A DNA stretch of 64,000 nt, from contig NC_079364.1 of the NCBI RefSeq assembly GCF_021018895.1, positions 8,182,901 through 8,246,900 on the forward strand, given 5' to 3'. This document shows positions 12,880 to 22,743 of this stretch, piece after piece. The notes under the pieces are model-generated. The model was not told the DNA's origin. It searched no databases and worked only from the letters and a program-made list of their open reading frames with translations. The position numbers and the translations under genes were made by a program. Each line of letters starts with the position of its first letter. Within the stretch, counting starts at the first letter, position 1. Source of the stretch: Seriola aureovittata (lineage: Eukaryota > Chordata > Actinopteri > Carangiformes > Carangidae).

Positions 12880-13300
12880 GCCCGCACTTCCTCTCGCTAG
12901 CTTGTCACCGGGTAATGTCTCCTACCTGTAGCTCACGAGCTGCCGCGACGTTGACCGCTGTTTTGTTGCTTTGTAGCGCCACGTAACTCCTCAGGTCTGT
13001 GCAGCATACCTCGGTGAAATTATCGTACTTTCTTTATCCACGAAGAACTGACAAAAAAAAACCCCATTAAGCTCCAGTTCGAAGAAGTCGTTAAAGCTGA
13101 AGCAGAGAGTCGCGCTGGCGGAGCTGTAACCGCCTCTGAAGGGTGTCCGACACTGGAGAGGTGGGTTGAGCTTACCTATAGCCCAGTGTGGGCTGTTTAC
13201 TCACTGCCAGGGGATTAAACGGCGGCTATTTTCTTCCCACAGTTTCCCAGAATAACCTAACGAGCGCTCATTAAATACAGCTGCAAAACTAACCGGAAAA
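12880..13300. promoter_or_regulatory. CpG-rich block, probable (bidirectional?) promoter with first-exon donors
   Basis: About 400 bases hold roughly 25 CpG dinucleotides, while the flanks are AT-rich and CpG-poor. On the minus strand a strong donor, GCTACAG|GTAGGAGAC, has its GT at 12925-12924, so a non-coding first exon could end at 12926. On the plus strand a weaker donor, GGAGAG|GTGGGTTG, follows 13160. No open coding frame dominates. The simplest reading is a promoter and 5' UTR exon for a minus-strand gene whose next exon is 6865-6969. No TATA box or start site can be fixed from sequence alone. Confidence 0.5.
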
Positions 13301-13504
13301 ATACTGCCAAGGCCCTTTTCTGGTTTCACTTTTAATTGTGAAATTCAGGTTGTTCCAACAGAAATGTCTCACTTGAACTTGTTTTGCAGTGATATTTTTT
13401 TTTTTAAACAGGTCATAGATACTTCAAGTCGAGGATTTTGTGAATTATTTGTATTCCACAGGTGTAAAAACAAGAACAAACTAACATTATAAGGCAACAT
13501 TTCA

Positions 13505-13900
13505 GTATTTGTAGTGGTGTAAAGTAACTAAGTACATTTACTCAAGTTAGTATAGGTTTGAAGTACTTTACTTGAGTATCTGCTACTTTCTACTTCTACT
13601 CCACTGCATTTATATCACAGCTATTTTTACTTACTCAAATTAAGGTTTTACATTAAAACTCTTATAATATACAATGCTTTGTTAAAAATTCAACCAGCAG
13701 TTCAACCTCAACCTTTTTGGGTTTTTTGTCCTGACACTAAAACTTTTCTCCTACTTTTCTACCACACTACATTTCAGACAGAAATATTGTACTTTTTACT
13801 CCACTGTATTTATATGGCAGGTGTTGTTATTATTGCATTGAAAACATGATAAACTCAAAAAATACAACACTTTGTTAAAGGTTAACCAGCGGTTCCCTTC
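13505..13900 (+). mobile_element. hAT-like non-autonomous element (AAGTACATTTACTCAAG type)
   Basis: It begins near gtagtggtgtaaagtaacta agtacatttactcaag and contains ctacttctactccactgcat ttatat twice in related form (13590s and 13780s). This is a common teleost non-autonomous DNA element by my recollection. Its boundaries are approximate. Confidence 0.6.
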
Positions 13901-14619
13901 CTGTTTCCCCCCTTACAAAGAAGCAGTGTTTTATTGTGTTTGTTTCAGATGTCCATGAGTTGTTAAACTTCTCCTGTTGTTTAAATGTTTTTCAAGTTAT
14001 TCAATATTTAATATTCAATAACAACAAATATTAGAGAAAAGTCTAAAAAAAAAACTGAAAACAGATTTGTGTATCAGAATTTGTTTTATCCTCTTTCTTG
14101 TGCCATTAGTCATCTCATGATCTCACAGATTTATCTTGTGACTCTTTGGAGGGGCCTGACCCTTTCATCGGGAACCACTGGACTAAACAATGTTACTGTA
14201 AATAACTGCCTCCGTGTGAGGTATTGGCTGATGAATGTTGTTGGCAGACAAGTAGATGACAAACAATGTGAACTTATTAACGTAGTGAGTTCATATCTAT
14301 GGAAAGTATTGGAGGATTAGTCTAATAATCGTTATTCACAGAAAGTTATTTGATGATAACAATGTGTTCATGTACACTGCTCAGAACTTCTTTTAAATGT
14401 CTGCTTATTTAATGATTTATTATTTTATTAATTATTTGATCTCATTTTACATTCATGTTTTTAATGTTTTTCATTTTAGATCAATTATTTTTTCTTTTAT
14501 GTTTTTATGTTCATTTTATGTCTTTTCTTCTCATGTCAAGCACTTGGTGCATGTCATTTCTCTGTTGTTAAGCACTTTGTGCTACCTTTCTTGTATGAAA
14601 GGTGCTATACAAATAAAGT

Positions 14620-14668
14620 TTATTATTATTATTATTATTATTATTATTTATTTTTATTATTATTATGT
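14620..14668. repeat. ATT microsatellite
   Basis: (ATT)n with one TTT interruption; it follows a GTGCTATACAAATAAAGTTT motif typical of a LINE or SINE 3' end. Confidence 0.9.
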
Positions 14669-15825
14669 AAAAACCTGAATTATCTTAAGTTTTCGGTGAT
14701 AATAAGTGAGCAACTGTCAAACATAATGTTGAGCTCTGGTAAAATGTGATGGTTATATTATTATTCATTATAGACTAAATAAGGGTAGAGGAAAAAAAAC
14801 ATTGCACTCAACCAAAGACAAAAAAAGAACTGAACACTGTCCAAAAGCTACAAAATGAATCACACACAGTATAGACTAAACAAATAATGATGGAAAAAAT
14901 AATAATAATAAAGAAATCTCAGTACACAGCTAAAAACATTCAGCCACTTTCCATTCAGTCATGTTGAGGACAGTTCAGGCTCTCAGGTTAAAACACAGAG
15001 GCACAGTCCTCCAGTTTGTGCAGTTTGCACATGGTGACAGAAAAATATTGTAACCCCCCTTTATGAATTATAAAATAAAATTGTGTAACTTAACCACAAA
15101 CCAAACACTGCTACAAATGTGGATCATATTAGCTTCACAATGCCAGTTAGCAGCATTTGAATCACATCCAATGAGAGCTGAATCACCTGAGTCCAAACTG
15201 CAGGTGCAAAAACTATTTAAGTCTGGGAAACAGGGTTTTGCGATGTGTAGCGACATAACGACGCTGGGCTCAACGTCATGATGTCTGTCAATCTGCACTG
15301 CTGACATGTTTATCTTAACCTGCCCTCCATGTTTCTACCCATTTGATACCGAGGAGCAAAAACACTTCAATCGCTTAAACTGGATATTCTTACTGCTACT
15401 GTATATAATAATATATATTTTAAAAGATCAGTATTTATCACTTCATTGTGACTGTCTCCCTGCTTCCTCTTAGTTTTAAATTAGATTTTTTTTTGCATAT
15501 TTAAAAAATCTACATCTTGTTTTTCACTGAATGTTAAAAAAAAAAAACATGAGGCACGTCTTCCTGATATTAGCTATTAAGTTTGCACAATCCACATCTC
15601 ATTTGGCTCAGTTTCAACATCCTTCTCTGACACATCTAACTCACATTTTTTGCGTCTCCTGCTCTGTGATTGGCTGCTAACTGAGCATCAATTGCTTTTA
15701 CCTGGATTCACCTTGTCAGCGTAACTCATGACAAGCACACCAAATATTCAGCACCTTCCATTGTTCCTGCTGTGTGCTGTTGACTGACCTGGCTCTGCTG
15801 GCTGCTATCCTCTGACTGCAGTTAC

Positions 15826-15958
15826 CATGAGGCTGGCGGTAGTTGGGGAGCTGGTAGTATCTGTCCTGGCCTGGGGCCTCGTCGGCGGGCAGGGCCTTAG
15901 GGCTGGCTGCGTAGATAGTGCATCCCATGAACACCTCCTGGAAGGCAACCTTAGTGTC
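15826..15958 (-). CDS. Orphan GC-rich coding exon, unidentified gene
   Basis: A 133-nt stretch on the minus strand lies between a pyrimidine-rich acceptor (ctctcctccgctcgctgtag, ending at 15959) and a donor CCTCATG|GTAACT (GT at 15825-15824). The frame reads DTKVAFQEVFMGCTIYAASP, then KALPADEAPGQDRYYQLPNY, then RQPH plus one base. Third codon positions are about 80% G or C (36 of 44), against an AT-rich background, which suggests real coding use. A TAG immediately precedes the exon in this frame, consistent with an intron there. I do not recognise the protein. The plus strand of the same bases also opens with ATG in a fair context at 15827 (MRLAVVGELVVSVLAWGLVG), but that frame lacks the codon bias. 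Its partner exons were not found, and its outgoing phase (1) does not fit the exon at 6969 directly. Confidence 0.5.
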
Positions 15959-16115
15959 CTACAGCGAGCGGAGGAGAGCCGTCCTCAAGGTATCCTTCCT
16001 GTGAGCGGCCTGTCCTGTCCTGATGCCAGCCAGCTGCTCTGTGGAAAAGCCACTGGCTCAGCACATTGCTATCTTAACCCCTCCTTCCTTATGAGTCTAT
16101 CCTGCAGCCAACCTC

Positions 16116-16118
<3 letters not shown>

Positions 16119-16202
<84 letters not shown>
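16119..16202. repeat. CT microsatellite, 42 units, uninterrupted
   Basis: It is a pure (CT)42 tract. Read in the overlapping ORFs it gives Ser-Leu or Arg-Glu runs, which are artefacts. Confidence 0.99.
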
Positions 16203-16207
<5 letters not shown>

Positions 16208-16474
16208 CCTCCCTCCTGCCTCTGCAGAGCTGAGAGCAGAGAGGATAATCAGATTTCACATTTACACTCAACAAAATCATCCCCAGCGTAATCACTCCCT
16301 GTCACTGATGTTGCATTATGCTAATGCACAGAGCGTACTCTCAGTTCAGGAGCATTAGGGCCAGTTAAAAATACCCTAACTTCCTGATAGAAGTGAATGC
16401 CACAGCAGACACAGATAAAGTCTTAACAGTGTGTGTTCGTTAACTGATGAACTGCTGACAGCTGGTCAAACACA

Positions 16475-16850
16475 CAGCTTGGGCTGCAGCTAATGATCAT
16501 TTCATTTTTCAATCTATTACTGTCTGAATACGGTCGGAAATGAGTGACAACTAATTTTCCAGTGCCTAATGTAATCTTCAAGTTGTTTAGTTTGACTGAC
16601 CAAAAGTCCAAAACTGAAAGATACAGTATTCAATTTAAAATAAACCGTGAAAGTGAAAGTAAACATACGAGAAGCTTGTGCCAGCAGATGAGGCATTTTT
16701 GCAGGATTATTGATTTAAAGGTCGCCTCAAACGTGTTTCAAGACATAACATAACACATCACTCAGCTTTGAATAATAATTTGTCTGACAAGGTTTTTTTC
16801 TCCAAAAATAAATGAATAAAATCACTCAATCAATAAATTATTAACAAATT
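16475..16850 (+). repeat. Dispersed teleost repeat, copy 2 (degenerate)
   Basis: It shows the same order of motifs (GGCTGCAGCTAATGATCATT, then gactgaccaaaagtccaaaa, then atacagtattcaatt, then ATCAATAAATTATTAAC) with many changes. Confidence 0.5.
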
Positions 16851-17490
16851 GCACCTACTCCTCCCTAATTGAAAAACATAAAAAATCCAGGAGTTGGGGG
16901 AAGTTTTCAGTGATTAATGGGTGATCAAATTAATTCTTTGCTATATACATATATTATATATATTGTATATGTTGTATAACATGACATTTGTATTGTGTTA
17001 AACTCCTGGAGTATGTCAGTTAGGACAGACTGAGGTCTCTTTAGAGACACTGCTCTCCTGTGGCCAAAACCCACAGTGCAGTTTCCATATGGTAATAAAG
17101 TGTATTTCTACCAATCACTGTTCGACTACTCCAGGAAAGGAATACTTTTCTACCTCCTGTGTTCTGGTGACTCTTTTCTGATACTGTGTGAAATAATGTA
17201 ATAATAATATCGAATAAAAACTACCAAGGTCAGTTTTTAGAAATCAACCTGTCAGACTTTACAAAAGGCAAACTCATCGCTATTTAAAATAAAATTTGAA
17301 ATGAAGTCTCAATTTGAAGACAACACCTGCACAAACATGACGGGATGCTGAAGAGTCGTTGATCATCTTTCAACAAGATATAGATTTGCAAACAGCGAGA
17401 CAGTATTACTGTCTAACTTGTATAACTCCACAGCAATGACAGAGCAGGAGCCATTGAGCAGTTCCCAGGACAGATAGTCTCATAAAAAGA

Positions 17491-17496
17491 TTTATT
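17491..17496 (-). terminator. Polyadenylation signal AATAAA, distal
   Basis: TTTATT on the plus strand reads AATAAA on the minus strand, within GGAAAAAATAAATCTTT. Cleavage would fall near 17470. It is the most convincing 3' end for the long znf609 transcript. Other minus-strand AATAAA hexamers occur upstream, such as near 19054, so shorter forms are possible. Confidence 0.5.
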
Positions 17497-18841
17497 TTTT
17501 CCAGCCCAAATTTACAAAGGCAAGTTACAGAGTATTGTATAAAAAAGAACCATGGTAATGTACACTTTACACAAACTCCTGAAGGGAGGGAGAAAGGAGG
17601 AGAGGGGGAAGAGTTCTGAATTTCTCACACAGAAAGAAAATGAAGACATTGTAAACATCCTTGCAAGCACCAGTCCTGGTACTTTGGGGGGGTTTTGTGT
17701 GACAGTAGGTGGGTCAGGAAAGGACAAACGAGCAAGTGTCTCTGTGTTTTCACAGAAGAATGTTCAACTAGGCACCAATTGAGACAACTGCTGGCCAATA
17801 AATATACTCTTCACCATGAAACAAATACAGTCCTGCAAAATACAAGAGCCAAGCACTTTCCAATATGTTTATAGCAAACATTACTTTTCTGGCTTTTCAT
17901 ACACTTTAGTATATATGATTTTCACTGGGCTTTGCTTACTACTGAGATAACATTACTACTCTCAGAGAGAGAACAAATGCACTTGTCACAACCATTGTCT
18001 GATAAAACTATATGTATGCAGTCTGCTGGTACTAAAACCCACTGACTTTAATGACAACATCACAGCTGCCTAGATTACCCTTACAGATTAAGTACAAGTC
18101 AAACACCACCACATTCATCTTAATCATGTCAGCCATTCTTCTTTAAAATGCGCAAAAAGACAAACGATAAACCATCTGGCAAAAATTTGTGGAAGGAGAA
18201 ACTGACAACTTATTTACTTGGAATGTCCAAGAACCTCAAAATGAAGAGCTGCAGTTTCATGATCATGAGTAGTGTCTCAACAAACCGCTAACATCCAACT
18301 TCAGAGGGTGCTAGACACGAGATTAACTGGTGGCTTACGGACTTAATCACATACAGTGTTAAATTTAAAAAAAAAAAAAAAACTACAACAATGGGGACAC
18401 TAAAGGTGATTGTAAAACCAAAATCAATAAAATTAAATTTAATGACAACATGGTCAATAATCTACTCTCATTATAATGCTTTTTAGAGGAACGTAAAGAT
18501 TGTTCACAACCCACAACAGCATGGTATGGCATATTAACAGTCAATCATGGGCCAATTTGTCATTTCTGAACGAACAGCACACACAGCTCAGAGCAGAAAA
18601 TGTGCTTTTCTCACACCCATAAACAGAAGCCCTCTCAAATCAATGCAAATAGCATATGGATAGAATTTCACTTACAACCCCTGAGGTATGAGAGAACTGT
18701 AATTCAAAGCCAAGAGGGACCTCTGGTAGAACAGGCCATATTGACGCTTGGCTCTTTGTGTAGTTTTTTTTTAAGTTAACCAGACTTGGTTTAATTTTAC
18801 AGAGTGGCACCATCAGTTTGAGATCCAAAGGAAAGCCTAGA

Positions 18842-18875
18842 GCCAGGTCAGCTGCTTCTTTTCAGCTGACCTGGC
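18842..18875 (-). other. Stem-loop, 13-bp perfect arms, in probable 3' UTR
   Basis: gccaggtcagctg (18842-18854) and cagctgacctggc (18863-18875) are exact reverse complements around an 8-nt pyrimidine loop. It would form in znf609 RNA if the 3' UTR extends this far. Function is unknown. Confidence 0.6.
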
Positions 18876-20792
18876 AACTCTGAGCCTTCCCACTTCAGTC
18901 GTGTGTGCGTCATCAAGGTCCCATTTCATTCGTTTTCACCATGTTAGCTTTTGCTCCAAGCTTTTCTCTGGCTCACCCTTTCTTGTGAATTTAGTTCATT
19001 GTCTGCATCTGATTGGTTTATGTTTGTTCTATAATAGTAACAGCAGAAAGAGGTTTTTATTTTTTATTTTTGGGTTAATTTCATGCACTTTTGTTTAATG
19101 TGCCAGTAGTTGACCTTACAGCACAGGCAGCAACTGAACAAAGAAAACTGGTGTCTGAGGTATCAGACTCACTGGCCCAGTTTCAGACTGATCCAAAGCT
19201 AGCCGCTGGCAAGAAAACCATGCTAACAACTGCCTGAGGTGAAAGTGTGTTATGGTGAAGTCACACAAGCAAGCGAAGCACCAAGAGAAATTCAGTCCTT
19301 TTTTTTTTTTTTTTATAGTGCACAATAGCCTAAAAAATATCAGACTGATTTACCGTTTTGTTTTCTCTTAATCTGACTGAATTGTCAGTTTGAGTTGCCA
19401 TGATGTGGACAGCGATTCACAGGTCTGGAACCGGTCTAACCGCACACTGCATGTTGAGATGAATGGAGACGTGCACCAAGGTTGTGATGTGTTGAAAAAG
19501 TTCATCATATAATTAAAAAAAAGAAAAGAAAAAAAAGAAAAAGACAACCAAAGCCGGGGCAAAGAAGAAGCACACCGAGACATCTAGAGAGACTCTGCAA
19601 TGATCTGAGCACAAAATGTTTAACGCTGTGAAGTCCGGAAGCTATTTAACAGTGACGGTTTGGAAACAGTCGCGTGCTGGGATAAATATAAACATTTATG
19701 CACATAAAAGTAGGCTAAAAGTCTATATTACAGCAGAAAAATACATGAGTTGAGTGAAATTTCACATTGTTTACAGAAAACAATCAAACTTGATTGAATG
19801 AAGCACAGTCTTACAGTAAAAAACACTAAAAAAACAAAAAAACAAAACAAAACAAAAAACCCACAAGTGGCCTAATGAAGTGATGACAATGCCCCGTGAA
19901 TTCATCGCTTGCTAATGTGGCTTCACCGTTTTGAGTGAGCGTGAAGACAGATGTGACTCTTTCATTGAGAGCAAAAAAGAAAGAAAAAAAACAGGACTAA
20001 TACCAGCATCAGACACATTCAATGATGAACACAATGATATGATAGAAAAGAAAACATGAATAGTGTTTATTCTCCATTGAGGTGTATGCGGTCCCTTCGC
20101 AAAACATGACGACATCATCCCTGAAACAAGAACTGAGGGTTCAAAGAGGATGGGAATTAACAATGACGATGGAAAATGAAAAACTTCAGTCTCAGGCTCT
20201 TAAGTCTCTGAAGAAAGCAGCTGCTGCCATATTCCCTCTCCCCACAAAATATAGCCGAACATTTGTCAAGTTAAGGATATACTGTTGTTTCACGGCATAC
20301 GAGAAGCCAAAGACATAGAGTTGAAATCATTTCAATATGATTCACTTTTTTTTGTCAGTCTTTAATTTAGTTTGACTCCCCTTTCCCATCAGCCACCCAA
20401 CTCCCCAAAATCACTGCCAATTTCTTTCTGCGTGCGACAAAAAAACAATGCAGTCAAAGGAAAAAAAACAAAAAACAAAAACACACACAACAAAAAAAGC
20501 TGTTCTGGCAGTCCAATAGTCTCTTTTTGCATTGTATTTGTTGACAGTGCAAAGACTAGATAATCAGCGGGTTGGTGTTTCCTCTGCATGATGGGGCAGA
20601 GTAATGGCTTTGAACCTGGGTTATTATCAGTCCTGTTACAGTCCAAGGTTTGGAGAATTTGGGATCATTTACGAGGGGAGAAAAAAAAAAAAAAACGACA
20701 ATCTGCCTAGCCTTTCAGCAGAAGAAATAAAAATATAGATAGAAACACCATTCAACTGATGTCTAAAAGGTAACACCCGGGAGATCTTCTTC

Positions 20793-20849
20793 TCATGTGA
20801 TCCAGTCACATGAATCTTTGCAGGGTTGAGGTGTGACGGTCAGGTTTCC
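20793..20849 (-). CDS. znf609: znf609 alternative/terminal exon, start of long 3' UTR exon (spliced model)
   Basis: A good acceptor with a pyrimidine-rich tract (ttgttccttttgtgtgttttgcag) ends at 20850. If the donor at 22052-22051 (GAG|GTGAGA) is used, the observed frame continues GNLTVTPQPCKDSCDWIT and stops at TGA 20793-20795. In the human-like frame the join gives PPPQR followed by two residues and a TGA at about 20840. Either way this exon would carry little coding sequence and mainly the 3' UTR. The evidence is the splice-site pair and the long terminator-bearing stretch downstream. There is no protein homology for these 18 residues, so confidence is moderate. Confidence 0.45.
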   Translation of the reverse strand, partial: GNLTVTPQPCKDSCDWIT

Positions 20850-20961
20850 CTGCAAAACACACAAAAGGAACAATTTATTTATTACCAGATTATTTATTCA
20901 TTTATATAAAACACAGATGCGTAAAGAAAAAGGGTTAATAAATATTTTTACACACTTCCAC

Positions 20962-21385
20962 TTGTAGTGGTGGAACATTTCTGAGGTATTTGTTATTTAC
21001 CATTTTAGGTTATTTAATACTTGTACTTCAACAAATTTCAGAGTAAATTGTGGCACTTTTTTTATTTTTTTAACTTCATAACATTCACTTGAGAACCACA
21101 TTTACTTTAAAGATTAAGATTTTAGATACAAAATACTGTATGTGAATAGTTTGAAAAATATGATGCATTTTATACACTACAACATTAAAATGCTGTTTAC
21201 ACATAAATGCATTCCTAAAAGCAATACAATTATATAATACTGTATATATAATCATATAGTGCTTTGGAAGGGCATATTGACTTATGATACTTTAAGTGCA
21301 TTTAGCTTGTAATACTTCTGTACTTTTACTTAAGTGGAAGTTTGAGCAGAGGGATTTTACTTGTCATGAAATGTAAAGGATTTGA
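20962..21385 (+). mobile_element. hAT-like non-autonomous element, diverged
   Basis: It begins gtagtggtggaacatttctg and ends near gtacttttacttaagtggaa then gattttacttg. This resembles the element at 13505-13900 at its start. It is strongly diverged. Confidence 0.5.
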
Positions 21386-21822
21386 ATAATAATGTGCTGT
21401 TTGACAGAAACTGGATATTATCACCTATAAGAACAGCTGTATAAGACTACAATAGTTTCAGCTGCCATAATAAACTGGCAACTGAATGTGCATTTATTTA
21501 TCAATTGTAATATAAAAGAGCTCCCACTAGATGTCAGTGCAGGCTGCAGTGGATTAGTGTCTTGGCGAGCTCACGCCATGTCTCTATTATCAACACTTGT
21601 CCTCAGAGGACCCACTTAGAATGGATGAGCTGAGGGGCTAAATGCTGCACTGCATATTGTACTAGATTGCAGCAGAATAATGAGGGTTTTGTTTGGCCAG
21701 GATTTGTTTTCTTTACAGGTTGCTGCCTCTGAGTCTGCAACGTAAATGTTGTAAGGAGAAAGGAGAGCAGGGTGTTCTTTTCACTTTAAATCAAATCAAT
21801 CCAGGACAAAGAAACACAAGGC

Positions 21823-21828
21823 TTTATT
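21823..21828 (-). terminator. Polyadenylation signal AATAAA, proximal alternative
   Basis: This minus-strand AATAAA (GTTAAAATAAAGCC) lies about 180 nt after the read-through stop at 22005. It would end a short transcript that ignores the internal donor at 22052. It fits the read-through model of the last exon. Confidence 0.35.
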
Positions 21829-22004
21829 TTAACAGGATGTTCTACAGCTGTGCCAGCACTCATAACTCATTGCCTAAATATTTTTAACTAGAGCTTTGTG
21901 CCTTGTTTACGTGAAGAAGAGTCTGCCACCTGCATTTGTCAGATTTGCAAACACTGCTCTCAGTTTACCTATGTGTCTCGGTAGGCTTGTGTTTTGTTTC
22001 AGTG

Positions 22005-22135
22005 TCAGTCTTTTGCCTGTCTCTGCTGCTGAGGGGATCTCACTGTTCTCACCTCTGTGGTGGTGGACAGAGTAGGGGGGTGGGGGGTGGGGGTTGCTGC
22101 TTGTTGGCTGGCAACAATAGCTGATGAGGAGAGAC
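22005..22135 (-). CDS. znf609: znf609 terminal coding exon, read-through model
   Basis: The acceptor accatag (ending at 22136) is followed by GT CTC TCC TCA TCA GCT ATT GTT GCC AGC CAA CAA. This completes Gly and reads LSSSAIVASQQ, matching human LSSTAIVASQQ. The upstream intron is 227 nt. Past ASQQ the observed frame gives AATPTPHPPTLSTTTEVRTV and stops at TGA 22005-22007. The human protein, as I recall it, ends ...TPSLYPPPRR. A nearly identical tail (LCPPPQR, then TGA at 22049-22051) is present in the next reading frame, just after a C-rich run (G-rich on the plus strand, 22074-22093). A one-base length difference in that run would explain the shift. A strong donor (CAGAG|GTGAGA, GT at 22052-22051) also lies inside this exon; see the alternative terminal exon. 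The exon itself is secure, its last third is not. Confidence 0.8.
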
Positions 22136-22362
22136 CTATGGTGAATTGGGAAATGTATGACAATCAGTCATACTCCCTATTTTACTTCTGAATTTAGAGC
22201 GTGAACTGCCATATATTAACAGTCTGCATCTAATTACAGGAAGTTAAATATTCTGGACTGTTGGCCGTAATTTATTTAAGTAATTGGCAGTAAGCTATTT
22301 TGTTCAGTATGTAACAAAAGAAGAATAGTATAACATTTAGTGTTGAGATGGGGCTGACTGAC

Positions 22363-22743
22363 CTGTGGCGTAGGACAGGTCATATTGCCCTGAGAGCAGG
22401 GGGTATGCTAGGTGGTGGTGAGAGGGCATGATACGCTGGGAGGGGGAGGAGCGCGGTCGGTCCACGTCTCTTTCTCTTTCCCTCTCACGCTCCCTTTCCC
22501 GTTCTCTGTCTCCAGCAGCTCCTCTGTCCTGCTCCCTCTCCCTGTCGTGGGGCGGCTTGTCACCTACTGTGGGGGATTTGCTCTTGTATTGGCTGGCGTG
22601 CTGATGCAGGATATCCAAGGCTTTGGAGTCTGTTGCCGTTTTGGTGACAGTGGGGCTAGCACGAGATTTGTCGTTGCCTTCCTCACCTCCGGCTATTTTA
22701 CTACCATATGGAGAAAACGGATAACCTCCGGGTAGGTAAGAAC
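22363..22743 (-). CDS. znf609: znf609 coding exon (SYLPGGYPFSPYGSK ... HHLAYPLLSGQYDLSYAT)
   Basis: A 381-nt exon with acceptor cactctcag (ending at 22744) and donor GCCACAG|GTCAGT (GT at 22362-22361). It completes the Gly codon and encodes SYLPGGYPFSPYGSK, then DSKALDILHQHASQYKSKSP, a low-complexity Arg-Glu repeat (RERERERERERERD), then VDRPRSSPSQRIMPSHHHLA and ends in QYDLSYAT plus one base. Every block except the Arg-Glu repeat has a direct counterpart in human ZNF609. The Arg-Glu run is coded by a GAGAGG/GAAAGG-type purine repeat and probably varies in length. The ORF would run on for a few codons into the intron before a stop, so the exon end was set by the consensus donor and by homology of the next exon. 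Confidence 0.94.

Larger units (their letters stand above)
6970..12925. other. Non-coding, probable first intron of the unidentified gene
   Basis: It lies between the candidate coding exon and the CpG-rich block. It includes the hAT-like element at 7824-8642 and the dispersed repeat at 12440-12765. A GC-richer part (8780-9060) has no open frame. No other exon is supported. Confidence 0.5.
13301..15825. other. Intergenic/intronic, repeats only
   Basis: It contains a hAT-like element (13505-13900), an (ATT)n run (14620-14668) and AT-rich sequence. No exon with both splice sites and codon bias was seen. Confidence 0.5.
15959..17469. other. Intergenic between orphan exon and znf609 3' end
   Basis: It holds a long CT microsatellite (16119-16202) and a degenerate copy of the dispersed repeat (16475-16850). 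No coding sequence is supported. Confidence 0.5.
17470..20792 (-). other. znf609: Probable long 3' UTR of znf609 (spliced model)
   Basis: This stretch has no coding exons and lies between the acceptor-led exon at 20849 and a polyadenylation signal at 17491-17496. Mammalian ZNF609 also has a 3' UTR of several kb. Minus-strand A-runs occur here (for example opposite the T-run at 19298-19313). There is also a 13-bp-arm stem-loop at 18842-18875. Several short ORFs on both strands are of chance length. If the read-through model is right, this would instead be intergenic sequence. Confidence 0.45.
20850..22052. other. Intron (spliced model) or 3' flank of znf609
   Basis: It contains a hAT-like element at 20962-21385 and the proximal AATAAA at 21823. 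Nothing coding is seen apart from the last 48 bases, which are coding in the read-through model. Confidence 0.5.

Noticed and set aside
15827..16291. Plus-strand ORF with a signal-peptide-like start and Ser-Leu repeats
   Set aside because: Its second half is the CT microsatellite. Its first half is antisense to a minus-strand exon with much stronger codon bias. I kept it only as an alternative reading.
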